This document shows positions 27,301-50,475 of a stretch of DNA of 64,000 nt, piece by piece. The DNA lies in assembly GCF_964199755.1 (NCBI RefSeq), contig NC_133911.1:4987001-5051000 (forward strand), in the 5' to 3' direction. The DNA comes from Larus michahellis (Eukaryota; Chordata; Aves; Charadriiformes; Laridae). The stretch's first letter is position 1. Each line of letters opens with the position of its first letter. The translations under genes and the position numbers were made by a program. The notes under the pieces are model-generated. The model made no database searches. It worked only from the letters and a program-made list of their open reading frames with translations, and was not told where the DNA came from.

Positions 27301-30300
27301 ATTTGAATGGACTTTTCTAAAAGGAGAGAAAATACAGTGACAGAAATGGGGAAATTTCCATTTCAAGCACCATCTCTTTTTCTCCCCCTCAGCACTTGTT
27401 ATCTTCAAAGCACTGTACAAAATCCACCGATGAATTCTCCCCACCGTACTGGAAAGTGTCATCCATCCCACGGGACAGGTGAGAAAAGTGAGCAATAGGG
27501 AAATGGAACAACACATCCAAGGTCTCAGAGTAGGTCCAGGGCTCCTGGAGAGGAGAGCTCAGGGTCTCCCAGCACCTGCCTGGGGACTGTGTCCGCTGGA
27601 GAGGCCTCTTCCTAACACTTTTCATCTGGAACAGCTGGGCAAGAGGATTTTAGGTTTTATTAAGTAATAGAGAAATCTATCTGCCTTCCCAAAGATAATA
27701 CCTCTCCTGTTCAGAGACTGAAGGCAGGTTCAGGCTGTCGATAACTGGAAACATCGGCTCTCTGGATTTTGGTGGGACGGTAGGCTTTCAGGCTCTGAAT
27801 TCAGCTTTTCCCACTGTCAGCGAGTTTGTAGCCTACATAGAAGCCACGATACGCATCTTTCAATCACTGTTTGTCGCAGGAGATGAGAGAAGAAGCCGAG
27901 TGCTACAGAGCATAAAACCACAGGTTAGGACTTTGTTTAAAGTAGTGCAGTAAAACGGATCTGACAGCTTTGCAACGGAAGAGCAGCGCGGCAGCCTGGG
28001 AGCTTTTCTTCCCCAGCTTTTGTTTGCAGACCTGCTTCAATGAGGACACAAATCAAAAAATAAAATACAGTGGAGGTAGGAGCACGCCCCGGAACCTTCG
28101 CAAGAGCCTGCAGCTCCACACTGATTAGCAAGCGGGTCTTTTTGAGGGATGTGTCACCTACCCTCCGAAGGCTAAAGCCTGAGGAGCTTTAGCATACACG
28201 GCTTTTTCAGCATCTTTTTGATTTTGCATGTGCACACACCAGTGCAAATGAGACGTGGTTGGCGTTAGGCTTCTGATGCAAAAATCCCCAAGCCCAACCC
28301 ACACGAATAATTCACCCACCAGCTGGTGCCTCTGGGGCAATGGCGAGGCTGGGACATCGGCAGGGCCTTTTCTCGGCAGGACTCCGTTCCGCACAGCCAC
28401 ACCGCAACACTTCAGACACCCAAAACCAACGAGGATTCTGGTCACAGTGAGAAGAAAGCAAAAGGACAACACAAATATCTGTTCTCCACTGCAAAATCCC
28501 ACCCCTCTCCGCCACCACTGGGACTTAGGCCGAAAAGCATCTTACCTTGCATTTGGGGTTTAATATCTGCATAGGTAGTTGAATTAACAGAATCCGTCCT
28601 CTTATTTTTCAGTACTGGATGCCTGTTTAATGCGATATATGTTATTCAAGACCCTTCTGCAAAGTTTCAGGGAGCGAGAACAAGCGCTTAAAAGGAGACA
28701 TGGATAGAGCCCGCAGCAGCCAAGGGAGGCACATCGGCATCTTGGTGTGTGAAGTTCTGTGTCCTTTGCTCTGACCGAGGCAGCCGCTGTAGGACATCGG
28801 TGCCTTCGTGACTGACGCTGTTTGCAAGCGCTTTGCAGGCAAGAGTCAGCTGGTGGGTTTGGGTGACTTCTCAGATTAAAACACATCATAAAACGCTTGC
28901 CATTAAACAGACTCCCCAATGAAAGTAAGTGGGTTTTGCGGGGCGAGAGGTTCAGGCAACTCATGTGCTGCAAGTTGAAATCAAAGTTTCTGTTTCCCTG
29001 TCCACACACACGTTGTGTTGTGTCACCTGGAATCCGAGACACTCGGCAGTGGGGAACATTAGCAAAGAAAGCGTTTTGTGTGGCAGGAAGCATTTTGTTT
29101 CTTTATTAGTTTGGTTTAAAAGCTTTCTTGAGGAGTTTTCCAAAGAAACATCCTTTTAAAACAAACTATGTCAATGAAGTGGTTTTTTTCTCCAAGTGCT
29201 AAAACAAAACACACCATCAAGCAAATTATATTTTCAGCTCAAATCACTTTGCCAAGTTCATGGGCAGTTCCAGGTGGGCAGAAGTCATCTTTGCCCTTCG
29301 TCACCGCTAGCAGGAGTTTGATCTGTCTGCAGTGAAGCATCTGGCAGAGAAGGAGCCACCACATCTGAAAAAAACCCTTTCTGAACAGCATGGGATGGTG
29401 CTTGCTGGGGACAGTCCTGGTCCTTGCAAAGAAACCAAGGAAGACACCCCTATTCTGCTTTCGATCCCAATCCAGGTGCTTTCCCAGCTCATTTTCAGAG
29501 GGAATGCTACACCCTCCCACCCATCACGGAACTCCCTCCATCTCAAATTACTCTTTGGACGACAGGGTTGACCTCACACACCTTGTTACGCCGGTAAAAT
29601 TCCTGGTTGCTGACAGCAAACAGCAGCGAGGGGAGAGGCTGAACTGGAGCTGAGCTCAGCCAGGGGGAAGAGGCTCATCCCTGCTGGAAGCAGGAGGCCA
29701 TGGCCCGGGGATGCTCAGCGCTGGTCACGGAGCCTCTGCTGCAGGCACCATCGTCAGCCAAGGTGTGATTTTGCCTGGGCTTTGTCCAAGGTTTTTATTT
29801 TGCAGAACTACTTTGTATTTCTTTTCTCTCCTGTAACTTAAGCCTGTAGGTGCCACCCTGGATGATGAAGCGGATGCGTTTCTAGACAGAGCTAAGCCTG
29901 TGCGTTGTGTTAGAGACACGAGATTTCACCACAAGCAAACTTCAAGTGTGGCACAAGGAGGTGATCTGCACCTTGTGGTTATTTTCTTCCTTATAGTTTA
30001 TTGTGTCTGGACATTCTCATTTGTATCATCTGGGTTCTTCACTTGACCCTTTTTCTTCTTCCCTCCTCAGTTCTCTTCCCTGGTTTGTTGTTTGGTGGTT
30101 GGGTGGTTTTTTTTCTTCCTCTTTTACCTGCAGCTTTTCATAGCAGAATTGAGTGCCGCAGCTGGTATGGCTTCATTTCTTCTTCTCCACACCCTGCACT
30201 TCATCTCTCTGCGACTGTATCTATCCCTGGAGCACAAAGTACACATAGAGCGCATCAGACCTCAGAGCGCTTCGGTCCTTCTCGGGCACCGAAAGAGGGA

Positions 30301-33300
30301 ACACAAACTGGTATCTCTCTCACTGTAGAAATGACCAAACTGGGACAGCTGGAGCACCGTCCTGCTGACCCCAGCAGGCAGCTGCAGGGAGGCTTTGTTC
30401 CCAGCTGCTCAGAGAGGAGCAGGGTTCTTGCATTTTATTCTCACACCCACCCACAGCTCCTATCTACAAGGAAATCATTTCACCCAGCCATACAAAGAGA
30501 AGAGTAATAAAAGCTTTCCCAGGGAGTGGTGGGACTGAGCTGGTGCCTGGCACGGCTCCTTAAACCCTGCTGTGAAAGGCAGCATGAGGCCGCAGCCCGA
30601 GATGCCGCTGCGGGGCAGGCAGGGCTGTCTGCCCGGCCGGGATCCTCGCTCCCTGCATCCACCCTCACGGCTCCGTGCCCTCCGTCTGCACAGCAGCAGG
30701 AAAGCCAAACATCCTCCTTCCAGTGGGGAAAACGCCGAAGCTGCCCTCCCTTCATCTGCTCTTACTGGTGCCCGTGTCCTGGTGTGGGGCTTTTCCCCCG
30801 CAGCCGCCGGCTGAGGAGCCCCCAGCAGCGTGCGAGGCTGTTCACCCGCGCCTTTATGTCTGTGAATGAGCGAGTGGGTGTTGACGACGCGCCGCAGTCA
30901 ATGAATTGCCTTCAAAGAAAGATGGCTCACTCCCACAGCTTCCGCCTCTGCGGAGACAGGGGAATGTGGCACGGCCTGCGAGGTCCCTTCCTGGGGACAC
31001 CAGAGGGCACAGGGCGACGGTCACGCTGGGTGCACACAGTGGGACAGGGACTTTTTTGTGCCCGGGATTAGCAAGCGAGAGGGGAAAGAAAGCACTGGGT
31101 GTAAAATTGTTCTTACCCACATTAGAGGCAGTAAAATCTCTTACCTGGCAAGTCTCAAGATTTCACTGAGCTGAGCAAGGAACAGGGTCGATCCACAGCC
31201 CAATTGTAGTTTTGTATCTTTTTAAAAATCAATGATCTAAAAAAAAAAAAAATCATTTCTAACATTTTTGAATGACGCAAAAATCAGAGAAGAAAGGCGA
31301 ACAGGATGAAAGGCGGATAGTGAGCAGGGCAGATCATCGCCCCAGCCAGCAGCGTGTTGTGGACGTGTGTAAAGTCAGGTCTCTGTGCTCAGGGGACAGA
31401 GTTGTCCCCGCCAGGCAGGTGAGCTGACAGTCAGCTCCTGAACGGAACAGGGAAGGTGTCGGTACTGCTGTGTCTGACACCGGTGCTGCTGATGGGGCCT
31501 GGTTTGGATGCCCATGACACTAGAAAATGAGTGAGGAGCCTCTATGGGCATATCAAAATAACCAAAGGGCTGGAAAACACGCCTTGCACCGCCAGCTTCA
31601 GTTTCTGAGAGCGAAGGTTGTGATCGATGGGCGTAACTCCCTACCGGGGACCAACATCTAGTGAGAAGGCCAAATGTTGAATCATTTGGTTTCTCATTGA
31701 TTACAGGGGGATGGCAACATTCCTTTCTGGCCAGAACTAACTCTTTGAGACAGGGCCTGGATGAGACCTAGAAGCCAAGGTATTAGGAAATTAATACCAA
31801 GAGCGGGCTGGGCTACAAAGCAGAAAAGCCACCTCTACAAACCCAGAAACAGAGCCAGTGGGTAATGGGAGATCCTTCCCTCTCCAGTCCTTTGCATCAC
31901 CCCATTATACATCCTGTTACCTGAATAGCTCCCGAAAGTGCCGCCTGCCTCCCCTCGCTGCTCATCAGTCATCTCTCCTGCCTGCTCCTTACTCCAGATC
32001 CGCTTTTAAGGCTGCCTGCTATTCTTGGAATAGCCTCCAGTTCATGTTTGCTAAGCCGATGCCTCCTTCTGCTCCAAAGAGTGCCATCCCTGCAAATTAT
32101 TAGAGTAATAAAGGCGCTGGCTGTGCTACATCTGCACTCTGTTATAAGCAGAGCCTTTCGAGTAGGAGCTCCATGGGGACAGTACCGCAAGGCGAGGAGC
32201 TGTGCAGCGGGATTCCAGCCCTGATTAAGGAGCAGACACATCTCTCCCTCTCTCTAGCACTGCAGGTTCAGGTCTTGATTTTCAGCAATCAACTCTTGTT
32301 CCCTATTCACTTATTCCTCTCGCTCCAAACAGACGCACAGCGTTACCAATCATTCACTTCTCTCTAACGCATTTTCAATTTTTATCTACAAACCCCAGTC
32401 CCGCGTTTCAGCACTTACCCATTCTGGTCTCTTTTCTTCCTTTGTGAGTAACTCCTTTCAGTGCTGTGGCCTCGTTAGGCAGAGCCTGAATCCTCTGCAG
32501 CTGGAAGCTCCTTGCTGCTCTGGCCCAAATACTCTCGGAGAGTTCACTGGAAAGCTTTATATCGCTCTGGTTTGACGGGACAGGTGAGCACAGCATCTGA
32601 CACGGTGGGATTGATTTCCTGGTGTTGGAAGGAGCATTCAGTTCAACAGCACCCGATTTTGGCCTTTGGCTTTACGCCGAAGCCACATTCTTCTGACCCT
32701 GCCATTTTACATGCCATTTCCCAATTATTTTAAGGCACAACTCCTCTGGTAGTTGTACCTGCAACAGTCCTCCCCCTTGCCAAAGCACAACAAGGTGTTT
32801 TGCTTTCTGATGCTTAAAAGAAAATGACCAGGTGGAAATACAGAGGCCCGGACAGGGTGGGGTCAGAATTTGGACTTCCTGAAGTCCCAGGTGAGAAACA
32901 GCCGTGCTACTGCGCCCTAAGCAAAGGCTTTGGTTCTGCTAAAAGCTTTCCAAACCATTTTGCATATATTACAAGCTTGCCTCTTTGACAGAAGAAGAAA
33001 AATCCCTTGATAGGATTTATGTGTAATTAGCTGGTTTATTCATTTAAACAGGTCTAATTCAGAGATCAGCTCTGTGTGAAAAAGTGCACCAAGCTTCAAA
33101 TCTGCGTGGAGCGCAACCAGCTTAGACCAATGCCTTCAGAAAGGACAAATATGGGCGAGAGGAGGCGTTTACCGTGTGCTGAGCTCGGGCTGGTAAATTC
33201 AGTATTTATAGCAAAGCTCTTCTTAAGAAGGGCTTGACAGAGGAGATAAATCTCGTGAGAAGCAGTTGCCAACTGCCCAACAAAGGGATGTTTTCATGGC

Positions 33301-35554
33301 AGCAGTTATTGCCGGTGGTTCAGGAGCCAGCTGTGCCTGCGGCTGCTTTCCGAGCCCATCTGCGGAGGGGCGGCAGGGCCTGGGGAAGGATAAGCTGTGC
33401 TCGGGTCTGAATCCGCCCCGCTCCCACCGGGTCTTGGTCCACGCTTGCTTGGATGCTGCAAAACACAAACCCGGACCCAAACATACCCACATGCCAGGTG
33501 ATGGGAGTTCAATATTCCAACCTGGGTGAGCTCACGGGACGGTGGCCACATCCCCGCAAGGGCCGAGCTTCAGCCCTTTGCACGGGGGCTCCTGGCACCA
33601 GAACGTGCCGCGCTGCACAAGAGCCGTTATTTTGCTCCCTCCGGGGCTTCAGTTACAGTGAAGATGCCAAAACCTCCTTCTTTCCCATGCGAGGGGTGTT
33701 CAGCATTCCTGGCGTGGCAGCTTTATCCAAGACAAGGTATTTTGGAAATGCCAACAACAGATGAGTCTTTCTAGTTAAAAATAGACAACAGACGGATCAA
33801 TAGACGCTGTAGAAGCCAGGCTTTCCCAGCGCCAAATCCTTTCACAGCTATTACTCATCCCAGACCTGGGCAGACCTGACATCTCCCAGCAGCCCTCAGA
33901 CCCCCCGCTCTGGCTCCGCGCCCCCCAGGGCAGGCTCGCAGCCCCCCTCCTCAGAGCGCTGTTGTAGGGGTTTGGTTTGGGGTGTAACACCCAGTCCTCA
34001 CCCCTCACCATTCTATTGCTCCGTACCTCCTCGCGGCCCCTTCTGAAATAAAATGTGTTGGTTTTTTCCCCCCTCCAGACTAGAACTGAAGATGTTCTTT
34101 AAGACGCAGGGTTTAAGGTAAATGATGACACGTACCCTGCAGCATCGCTGCCTTTAAATGTGCCATTTCCATCTTCCCAATTGAAAACCACGAGAGGTGT
34201 AAAACTGAGCGACCACCGCACTGCAACACAGGCCGCGCCCGCAGCGGGGCACTGCGGTGCTCCACACAGACCAGAAACACCTCCAGCGGCAGGCAGTTTA
34301 GCGCCCTGGAATTAAAAGACGAGTAGAAGAGTCATCGAAGCGACTTTTGAATCTTGAATCTTTTCCTGCCAACTCCACCATTATGGGAAAAACCAAAACC
34401 CATAAGGAACAAGAACTGGCTTAAACGACCTCCTCCAATAATTTGCTTTTTCCCCTACTGGGAAGGGACCCACGCAGAGCCACCGTGCAATCTCCTGCCA
34501 AAGCCCCAGGAAAAGGGAATTCTTTCTCCTCCTCTCCAAGAACACGAGCACCGACTGACGATGCTTCGCAATCTCCCTGCCCTCCCTTCCTGGCCCAGCC
34601 CAACCCCCAGAGCTGCACCCTGAACACAAAGGGCTTTGGAAACATACGTATTTGCTCACGAGCCTTTCTGTTTATGGCCATCTGTTCTCACACAGCTGGA
34701 AACCCCCCAAAGTCTTTTTTCCCCCCATGTGGAAAATGGTACCTAGATACTAACAGGGTAAAAATTAAAGTGCAGCTATCAGATCAACTTTCAACTGCAC
34801 CTTATATTGGAGTGCTATTAACAAAGGTAAAAAAATGCAGCAGTTAACGTTGACTAAGGTTTTGTAATTGAATACAGCATCCCACTCATACCAGGGTTCC
34901 TTGTACCACGTTACATGGAAATATCTATAAAAATCTATCACTGATTTCATATAGCATAGCTTTTTTTTCCCCTCCTCCAGGCCCACAGGTTCAGGCCAAA
35001 CACTGTTCCACAACTCGCATCCCATGGAGCTACATCTTCTCATAGAGACCAATCAAGACAGAGGTTACAAATTCGCTTTCAACATGGTTAACGCTGTGCC
35101 AACCTCTTGCTCAAAGCCAAGACTGTCACTGAATTTTTTCAGCAGTACTGTGACAAGACTGTCAAGCAGCCAGCCGGCACAGACCACGATAAAGGTTAAC
35201 CCCAGCACTTGTCAGGATACACCTCATCTTTGATAAGTGAAGGAAGACCTCTTGAGCTTTTTTTCCTCTTCCCCTGCAGGATCGCAATTGATCTAGGGAT
35301 TAGAAACCTATTCTTAGTCCCCCTTCCAAATTACTAAACATATCCTTGAAGGCCACCTCTTGATAGCAGGCACAAACATTCAGATAATTCTTTGGTTATT
35401 TGTCACAAAGCAACTTAAGCCCACCCGATGGCCACAGGGACAGCAGTCCCACCCTTGCTCCCTGGAGAACAGCCTTAAAACAGGGTATGACGATGCAGAG
35501 GTAGGGACCCCAGCCTCTCAGCCTCCCCCAAAGGAACTCAAAGCCACACTTTGT
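21355..35554. other. Intergenic region, no gene recognised
   Basis: This lies between the probable RERE promoter and the 3' end of ENO1. I find no conserved protein, tRNA or rRNA. Frames of 100-180 codons around 26.6-27.0, 28.2-29.1 and 30.0-31.1 kb sit in locally GC-rich DNA, are matched by antisense frames of similar length and have no recognisable domains. Simple repeats include a CT run (22470-22495), 18 A (25391-25408) and 13 A near 31239. Regulatory elements may be present but cannot be recognised from a single sequence. Confidence 0.7.
22470..22495. repeat. (CT)n microsatellite
   Basis: A run of about 8 CT units followed by interrupted CT-rich sequence, in intergenic DNA. Confidence 0.85.
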
Positions 35555-35959
35555 TGGGTTGTTTGATGCTTTTATTTATCACATGTAAAACCACTACTGT
35601 TTCTGTTTGCAGGTACCTCTTTTGCTGCACTGCAAGCCACACAGCTCCAAACATTGAAGACCAGACAGGCAAAGAAAAGAATTAAAGTGTTTATGCCCAG
35701 AGTCACAAAGTCATGGTCCCAGAGGGTGTTTAACGCACAGACCCCCCCACAGGGACTGTTCTACAAAAGCAGTAGAGCATTACAAGTAACAGATCAGAGT
35801 TGGTGAAAACACTAGGTGAAAGAATCATCTAGGGGGGAAGAGGACCTGCAAACTGGTCTTTGCCCTTCAGCTGCCCTTAACTTTCTAGTACAGGTAATTG
35901 TGATCTAAGTAAATGACTAGTGCTTTAAACCGGAACAGGGGTTGACTGAGCCACACGCC
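35555..35959 (-). other. ENO1: ENO1 3' untranslated region with poly(A) signal
   Basis: Downstream of the ENO1 stop codon the minus strand runs about 390 bases to a canonical AATAAA (plus-strand TTTATT at 35571-35576). Cleavage is therefore expected near 35550-35560. This is close to the size of the mammalian ENO1 3' UTR. The exact cleavage site is not visible. Confidence 0.75.
35571..35576 (-). terminator. ENO1: ENO1 polyadenylation signal AATAAA
   Basis: A perfect AATAAA hexamer on the minus strand, inside GATAAATAAAAGC, is the only canonical hexamer I noticed within about 400 bases of the stop codon. Confidence 0.8.
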
Positions 35960-45615
<9,656 letters not shown>

Positions 45616-45647
45616 CTTTAACACCTGAAAACAAGATTTTAGCATTA

Positions 45648-46700
45648 ATCATAGAATGGTTTGGAAGGGAATTTCAAAGATCATATCATTCAATGCCCCT
45701 GCCATAGGCAAGGACATCTTTCGCTGTATCAGGTTGCTCAAAGCACCATCCAGCCTGACTTAGAACACTTTCAACAATGGGGCATCCACAGCTTCTCTGA
45801 GCAACCTCTTCCAGTATCTCATCACAAAAAATTTCTTCCTTGTAGCCAAATTAAATCTACCCTCTTTCAGTTTAAAACTTACAGTTTTAACCTGTTCATC
45901 AATATTCTTCAAACACAGCTCTGTGCAATCAATTTTTATGTATTTTTTTTTTTAAACAATGCATGCCTCCCTTCCTTGCCTGTCCCTCCAGCTACAGCCA
46001 TTGACTGCAGCACTCCAGTCATGTGATTCATCCCACCAAGTTTCAGTGACAGTAATTAGATTACAGCTTTCTAGGTGCACAGAGGCTTCCACTTCCTCCC
46101 ATTTGTTACCCATGCTGCACACATTGGTATAGGAACACTTCAGCTGGGCTACTGACCCTGTCAACTTTTTATAACAAGCCTCATCTTTGTTACTCAAAAC
46201 TCCATCTCTTCCCCCCTGCTTCCCAAGTCTAGTTTAAAGCTCTCATTTTAATTCTGGCCAGCTTGCTGGCAAAAACGCTCTTGCCTCGCTTGGTCAGAGA
46301 AATCCTATCACCTCCCAAAAGACCTTCCTCTGACTAGGATAATAGAGGAGACCACCACAGTGGATCAGCCTAGAACAGTGCACAATACCATCTATCTTCC
46401 TCCTGCTCATATCTATCGCACTGCCTGTTGAGCACCTCTTATAACATAGTTGTTTGTTCAAGGAGTTTTTGCCATGGTCGTACTTGCAGCTATGACATCC
46501 ACCACTGCCTTAATGTGCCAGGGGGACTTCCAGATACTGAAGCTTCATGCAACCATGGACATCTATCCCAGTCCTTGGGAGGACTGTTTGGACATGTCAG
46601 CATAAGCAAGCTGTAATGCTTCTGTCTGGATTTCAACCACAGCCTTGCAGTTGCAGCAGGTGGACACCATTTTCTTTCAGTACATCACAGTCCCCTTAAA
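45648..46700 (-). mobile_element. CR1 LINE with ORF1/ORF2 remnants and internal deletion, ENO1 intron 1
   Basis: The 3' end is the ACCATTCTATGATT tail next to exon 2, preceded by FKLKEGRFNL-like and RKKFF-like 3' coding remnants. Further up the minus strand are VAQLKCSYTNVCSMGNK and ITVTETWWDESHDWSAAVNG, the typical start of the CR1 ORF2 endonuclease, continuing into IDCTELCLKN-like sequence. Above that are an ORF1-end-like stretch (TKRGKSVFASKLARIKMRALN region) and a Cys-rich ORF1 start-like stretch (STCCNCKAVVEIQ). Between about 45880 and 45890 the element jumps from endonuclease to the 3' region, so the reverse transcriptase is missing. Frames are broken and the element is inactive. It lies in the same orientation as ENO1. 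Confidence 0.82.
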
Positions 46701-47212
46701 GTTCTTAGGGGGGAAAAAAAAAGTCCACTAATAAAACGGTAATTCTTTTGAAAGATGCCATCTTTCTAATTCACCTACAGAGACCTAAAGCTTCTGGGTA
46801 GGCTTGCACCAGCCACCAGTTGAATTGAGGTGACTGTTAGGTTGCAGGCTACGCCTGCAGGCGAGCAGACCTGGCAGCAACCCAGGCACAGCACACCCTT
46901 CCACAAGAGCTGCCACGCAAACTGCTGATGCTGCTCTGAACAGACCCCCACTCCCTGTTTCAATGCCCTGGCTGCTGGCAATCCCGAGAGGCCGGTTATG
47001 TGCGGCATCCAGCAGCTTGAACTGGCACAGGCACAGCCGGCACCATCCAACTCTCACTCACCCCTCATGAGACCTGCTGCACGGTCCCTCTCTCACACAG
47101 CCCAAGGGTGCCAGGGGCACGGAAACCCCCTCAGACGCTCTCCCCAGGGACCTCATGAGCCTTGCACTCCTCTCAGAATGCAGCAACTGCTGCTGCTAGC
47201 ATCAGCTTGACA
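46701..47212 (-). mobile_element. Possible 5' GC-rich leader of the same CR1
   Basis: The GC-rich block directly above the CR1 ORF1 remnant stands out from AT-rich intron DNA on both sides and ends sharply near 47212. Full-length CR1 elements begin with a GC-rich 5' UTR of roughly this kind. Assignment is by position and composition only. Confidence 0.4.
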
Positions 47213-50200
47213 TTTATATCCTGCAGATCAAAAACATCACTTCACACTATTTCAACTGGGAACACTTTTTACACTTTGTGAGAGTCAGTCATATGTTGAG
47301 TGGACAGAAATCTCAACCCAGGTGGGAAGAACAGTCTGAAGCCAGAAGCCTTGTTTCCAGAGAAATCTAAGGGAATGTCACCTCACCACATAGGAGCAGC
47401 CGAGCAATCCTAATACAGGAAATATCTGCTACTAGTTAGAATTCTTTTTGATAAAAGGCTAAAGTGCAACAGTTCTTAGTATGCACAGCAGCTGTTCAGA
47501 GCCAAACGTAACCTATCTTGAAATAGAAACAGTCACAGCTCTAATTAAGAGCTTGTATTAATAGTTACACCCTGTCCTGAGTATTTACAGGAATAGCTTT
47601 TCCTCTTAAAAGGAAGAAAAATCACCACAATCTTCTGTATACTTCCTTTCCCCCCCCCCTCACATATCTATATACTTTTCCTTAAGAAAACTGCAGTAAG
47701 GGATGCCTTATGTAAGCTCAGCTACATTTTAAAAATCAAGTCATACAAATGCCTGTAAGCCATCGACTGGCACCAAACCCAGCTCATCTGCAGAGAGGAA
47801 AGCTCAGCCTCAGAAGCAGAACGATCTGGAAGCTGTCTTTCTGGCAAGCTAATGTGGGTGGTAACCCTGTTTACAGAAATGGTCACGAATCTCTCCGCAG
47901 TTAGTGCAAAGTTAAGAAAACAGGACCTTAGAAATACTGCTGCTTGTACAGAGTGTGTATGTGGGGGGAACACAACCTGGTTCAAACTGGCTTTCATGCT
48001 GCCATTACTTAATCAGTAAATATGTAAGCTAGAAATAAATCTCTGCAACTCTCCAGTTATCAGTCCTAACACTTATCTCTCTGCACATACACTGGGCAAT
48101 GGCTAATAGGAAGAATCCCCATTTATCTGAAAAGGGTTTTCAGAGCTTGTTAAGCTGGCCCTGCTATGCCTTACTTTCATTTTCAGAAACACGGCTTTGC
48201 AACATAACTGTTAGGTGCCTTACTCTTTGAAAGCACAGACAGTTTACAGGAAGTTCTAGTGCAATGCATGAACTGTCTGTTGCGCCACAAAGAAGGTGGC
48301 ACATCAGGAATACACACTGCAAGAGCTCCATTAGGATTGTCTGCCAGGTTTGATATTACTCAAGTGTCCTTGACAACTGACCTCTCCTGCAGTCCCTCCC
48401 TTTTCTTTAGAAAGGGACATTTCACAGCACTGCGCCATTCCAGAAATTCCTCACACCATTTTTTTGGGCTCGTTTTGCAAACCCCCTCACTTCTGTGTTC
48501 AAGGAACAGTTTTCCCACTGAGCTATTCCTGGGTAAGAATCTGATGCTGTTTAGCTCATCGCAAGCTAAACATTACATATTCTGCCTCAAGCAACTCAGT
48601 CAACTCATCCAGGAAGCGAGTCAGCCCATGCACAGGTCTAGCTGTGGAAATGCCAACTGAACACGAGAGCTCATCAGTAGCACTGCCTGCCCCAGACCTT
48701 TGTACTCAGTAATGGAGTTAGCTAAACACACACAAATACCAGAGTGGTATTTGCATGCATTGCCTTTTTTTGTATTTGCATTTTTTGTACTATAATCTGT
48801 TGGTAAGGTCAGTGCCTCCCTTTAGCAGAGGAGCCACACACACTAGCTCTCCTGGCCTTCCAGGAGCACACATTATTACCTACTTCAAGGCTAAATTACA
48901 GCTCACTGCACCACTGACAGTTCTGAGTACCAGCTTTGCTATCAACTGGAGTCCCGACAAATCATCACTTATTCCCTATCTGATCCTGTGCTCTGCACAG
49001 AGAATGCAGTACTCTAACACCAGCGTGGACTACTCCAACTTAAAATAGTTTCCAGGGATTTTGTCTGTAGCCAACTTTATCACCAAAAGCTGTACTCGAG
49101 AGCTATTTTGCAGCCACGTTTCTCTTAAGTCAAGACAGCATTAACCCTGAGCACTTCAAGCACCTGAATGGAGATTAAAAAACAACAGTTAAGTTTGGCC
49201 ATAGAAAGAACTATCCAAGTTAGTGTCTTACTACTTAACTGGCATTCAGTTATCAGTGGAAGTCCTACGTAACACTTAAAGGTCCTATAACGCTGCAAAA
49301 AGCAGTCTGAAAAAACTCTGAAAAAAGCTTACTGCTCATTAGACCTTTGACCTCACTGTATTAGATCCTAACTCATCAATTCTACTGCTGAAGCACGCCT
49401 AAAAACTGGACAAGTGTGGACCAACAAGATCACCTTCCAATCCTATTCCTTCACCTTCCACATGGTATTAATTGACCTCTATGCTCTGCAACACGAGGCA
49501 ATGTGTTTTAAATAATGCCCAGCAGGGAGCAAGCCAAAGACACGTTGAACCACTTTCTCTTCTCGTTGCTTAGTAAGATGGAGGCCTGAAACTGCACTGC
49601 CTCAGTCTGTGGGTTTGGATGACAAACTTCACTACTTCCTGCCAGGCTCAGAAACTCATAGCCCTGCCCTGTGACTCAGCAGCCATGTAACGGAACAGGA
49701 GAGAGACCAAGATCCTCTCTGGCAACCCTGCACGAGGCAAGCTGGTCAGAAGGCAGTTTTTTTTTCATACACCTGAACATCCAGAGATGCACATCAATTT
49801 GTCAGGTGCTTCTTCCCCACAAACGCTGCCTTCAGATAACTAGTACTTAATAACACCACTGGGAGACCTAAAGCACAGAGATCTGAGTGCTGACATCAAA
49901 CATTAAATATTTGTGATGCGAAGCTGAAGGACATCCACTGCCACTAAAGAGGGGAAGGTCCAAATCACGACACGCAATTGGAGAGCAGCTGTTAATGATT
50001 AAGAGAGAGAGGTTAAACCCCACCTTTGAAAAAAGCCTTGACCCACCGTATTGCCCAGAAGATTTTAACCCCCTCACCGCCCCCCCACGCCCCCACCGCA
50101 CCCCCTCTCCGCGCACGCTGGCGAGGCTACGGCCGGCGCAGGCCTCCCCTCGCCCCCGCGATGCGGCTGCGGCGCTGTGTGGCGGCAGGCGCCCCCCCTC

Positions 50201-50411
50201 AGCGGCCATCATTCCTTCACGCAGACCGCCTAGGCCCGACCCGGCCCGCAGGCAGGGCCCGGCGCGGCCCCATCTCGCGAGGGCGGCGGGGAGGGGAAAC
50301 CGCGGCATCACCGGGGAACCTCCCCGCCCCGCGGGCAACTGCGGGGTGGCCGGGCGCCTGAAGAGGCCACGGGCGGCCGAGAGGCCCTGCTACTGCCGCC
50401 GCCACACTCAC
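47213..50411 (-). other. ENO1: Remainder of ENO1 intron 1
   Basis: AT-rich intronic DNA with a C10 run near 47650 and no recognisable exon or RNA gene. The last 350 bases before exon 1 are part of the CpG island. Confidence 0.7.
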
Positions 50412-50475
50412 CTTCGGCCCAGCAGCCCCGCTCCGCAGCACAGTCCCGCTCAGCGCCTCGCCTCTGACTGAGAAC
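50412..50475 (-). other. ENO1: ENO1 untranslated exon 1
   Basis: The minus-strand sequence GGGCCGAAG is followed by the donor GTGAGT, so the exon ends at 50412. The start near 50475 is inferred from the TATA-like element about 25-30 bases upstream. The exon is non-coding, as in other vertebrate ENO1 genes. Confidence 0.7.

Noticed and set aside
30526-31071. 181-codon plus frame in the RERE-ENO1 interval
   Set aside because: Local GC richness, equal-length antisense frames and no recognisable domain.
45880-45890. GTAAGT at the CR1 internal deletion point as evidence that the deletion came from splicing
   Set aside because: Splicing removes the GT, so a retained GTAAGT after the join is not what a spliced retrocopy would leave.
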